Assembly: GCA_021774355.1 (NCBI GenBank) | Contig: JAJFJE010000279.1 | Location: 1-13,409, forward strand | Reading direction: 5' to 3' | Length of the DNA stretch: 13,409 nucleotides | Source: Alphaproteobacteria bacterium | Lineage (GTDB): Bacteria; Pseudomonadota; Alphaproteobacteria; Zavarziniales; Zavarziniaceae | Part shown: one piece after another, positions 13,371 to 13,409 of the stretch | How positions within the stretch are numbered: the stretch's first letter is position 1 | Layout of the letters: every line of letters begins with the position of its first letter | The notes under the pieces: model-generated | Seen by the model: only the letters and a program-made list of their open reading frames with translations | Databases searched by the model: none | Told to the model about the DNA's origin: nothing | Position numbers and translations under genes: made by a program

Positions 13371-13409
13371 ATGTCCCTACTCGGCCTCGTCCGCCTGACC
13401 GTCGCCCTG
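13371..13409 (+). CDS. Possible 5' end of a plus-strand gene, cut by the window edge
   Basis: An ATG at 13371 opens a frame that runs to the end of the window, reading M-S-L-L-G-L-V-R-L-T-V-A-L. The hydrophobic start could be a membrane anchor or signal sequence. No Shine-Dalgarno sequence is seen; a GTG at 13344 in the same frame is an alternative start. Thirteen codons are too few for any functional call. The main argument for a gene is position: something divergent from the CobD-like gene is expected here. Confidence 0.25.
   Translation, partial: MSLLGLVRLTVAL

Noticed and set aside
13339..13398. Small 19-codon plus-strand frame starting ATG at 13339
   Set aside because: Very short, no ribosome-binding site, and it overlaps the better open frame at 13371.

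Overview
The window is very GC-rich, densely coded DNA from an alphaproteobacterium, most likely in or near the Rhodospirillales. The evidence is gene content: a RegB/RegA redox two-component pair of the alphaproteobacterial type, a DUF2093 remnant followed by an M23 peptidase, and a msbA / DUF374 / waaA / lpxK lipid A-LPS operon. One intergenic repeat also looks like a dispersed element I know from alphaproteobacterial genomes. No rRNA, tRNA, CRISPR array, phage or intact insertion sequence was seen.

Layout. (1) 1-1874, plus strand: the tail of a DUF2093 protein, a secreted M23 (LytM-type) peptidase, a small membrane-anchored protein with four cysteines, then a short Host_attach/baeRF-type protein. 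A textbook FNR/FixK-type palindrome (1446-1459) lies in front of this last gene. (2) 1897-6584, minus strand: a tightly coupled operon read msbA-like ABC exporter -> DUF374 acyltransferase -> waaA (Kdo transferase) -> lpxK (lipid A 4'-kinase). Its genes overlap by 4, 4 and 14 bases. Together they would acylate, phosphorylate, Kdo-modify and flip lipid A. (3) 6585-6950: a gene-free stretch with the alphaproteobacterial repeat and a candidate promoter for a plus-strand tyrosine/dual-specificity phosphatase (6951-7679). (4) 7714-9593, minus strand: regB-regA, overlapping by 4 bases, tail to tail with the phosphatase across a short direct repeat. (5) 9869-11451, plus strand: an ABC-2 exporter (ATPase and permease, overlapping by 4 bases), divergent from regB. 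(6) 11544-12245, plus strand: an exported SYLF/YSC84-like lipid-binding protein followed by a strong hairpin. (7) 12450-13277, minus strand: a membrane protein that resembles CobD/CbiB but lacks its conserved motifs. A second inverted repeat sits at its 3' end. The right edge may hold the first codons of another plus-strand gene.

Common threads. One is envelope biogenesis: peptidase, lipid A operon, exporters and SYLF protein. The other is redox control: a complete RegBA pair and an FNR-type box in the same 13 kb, which points to an organism that meets low oxygen. Most of the window is ordinary chromosomal housekeeping DNA. The observations most worth checking are the FNR box in front of a shortened baeRF-type gene, the dispersed repeat upstream of msbA, and the degenerate CobD-like protein. 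I found no clear case for a wholly new multi-gene system.
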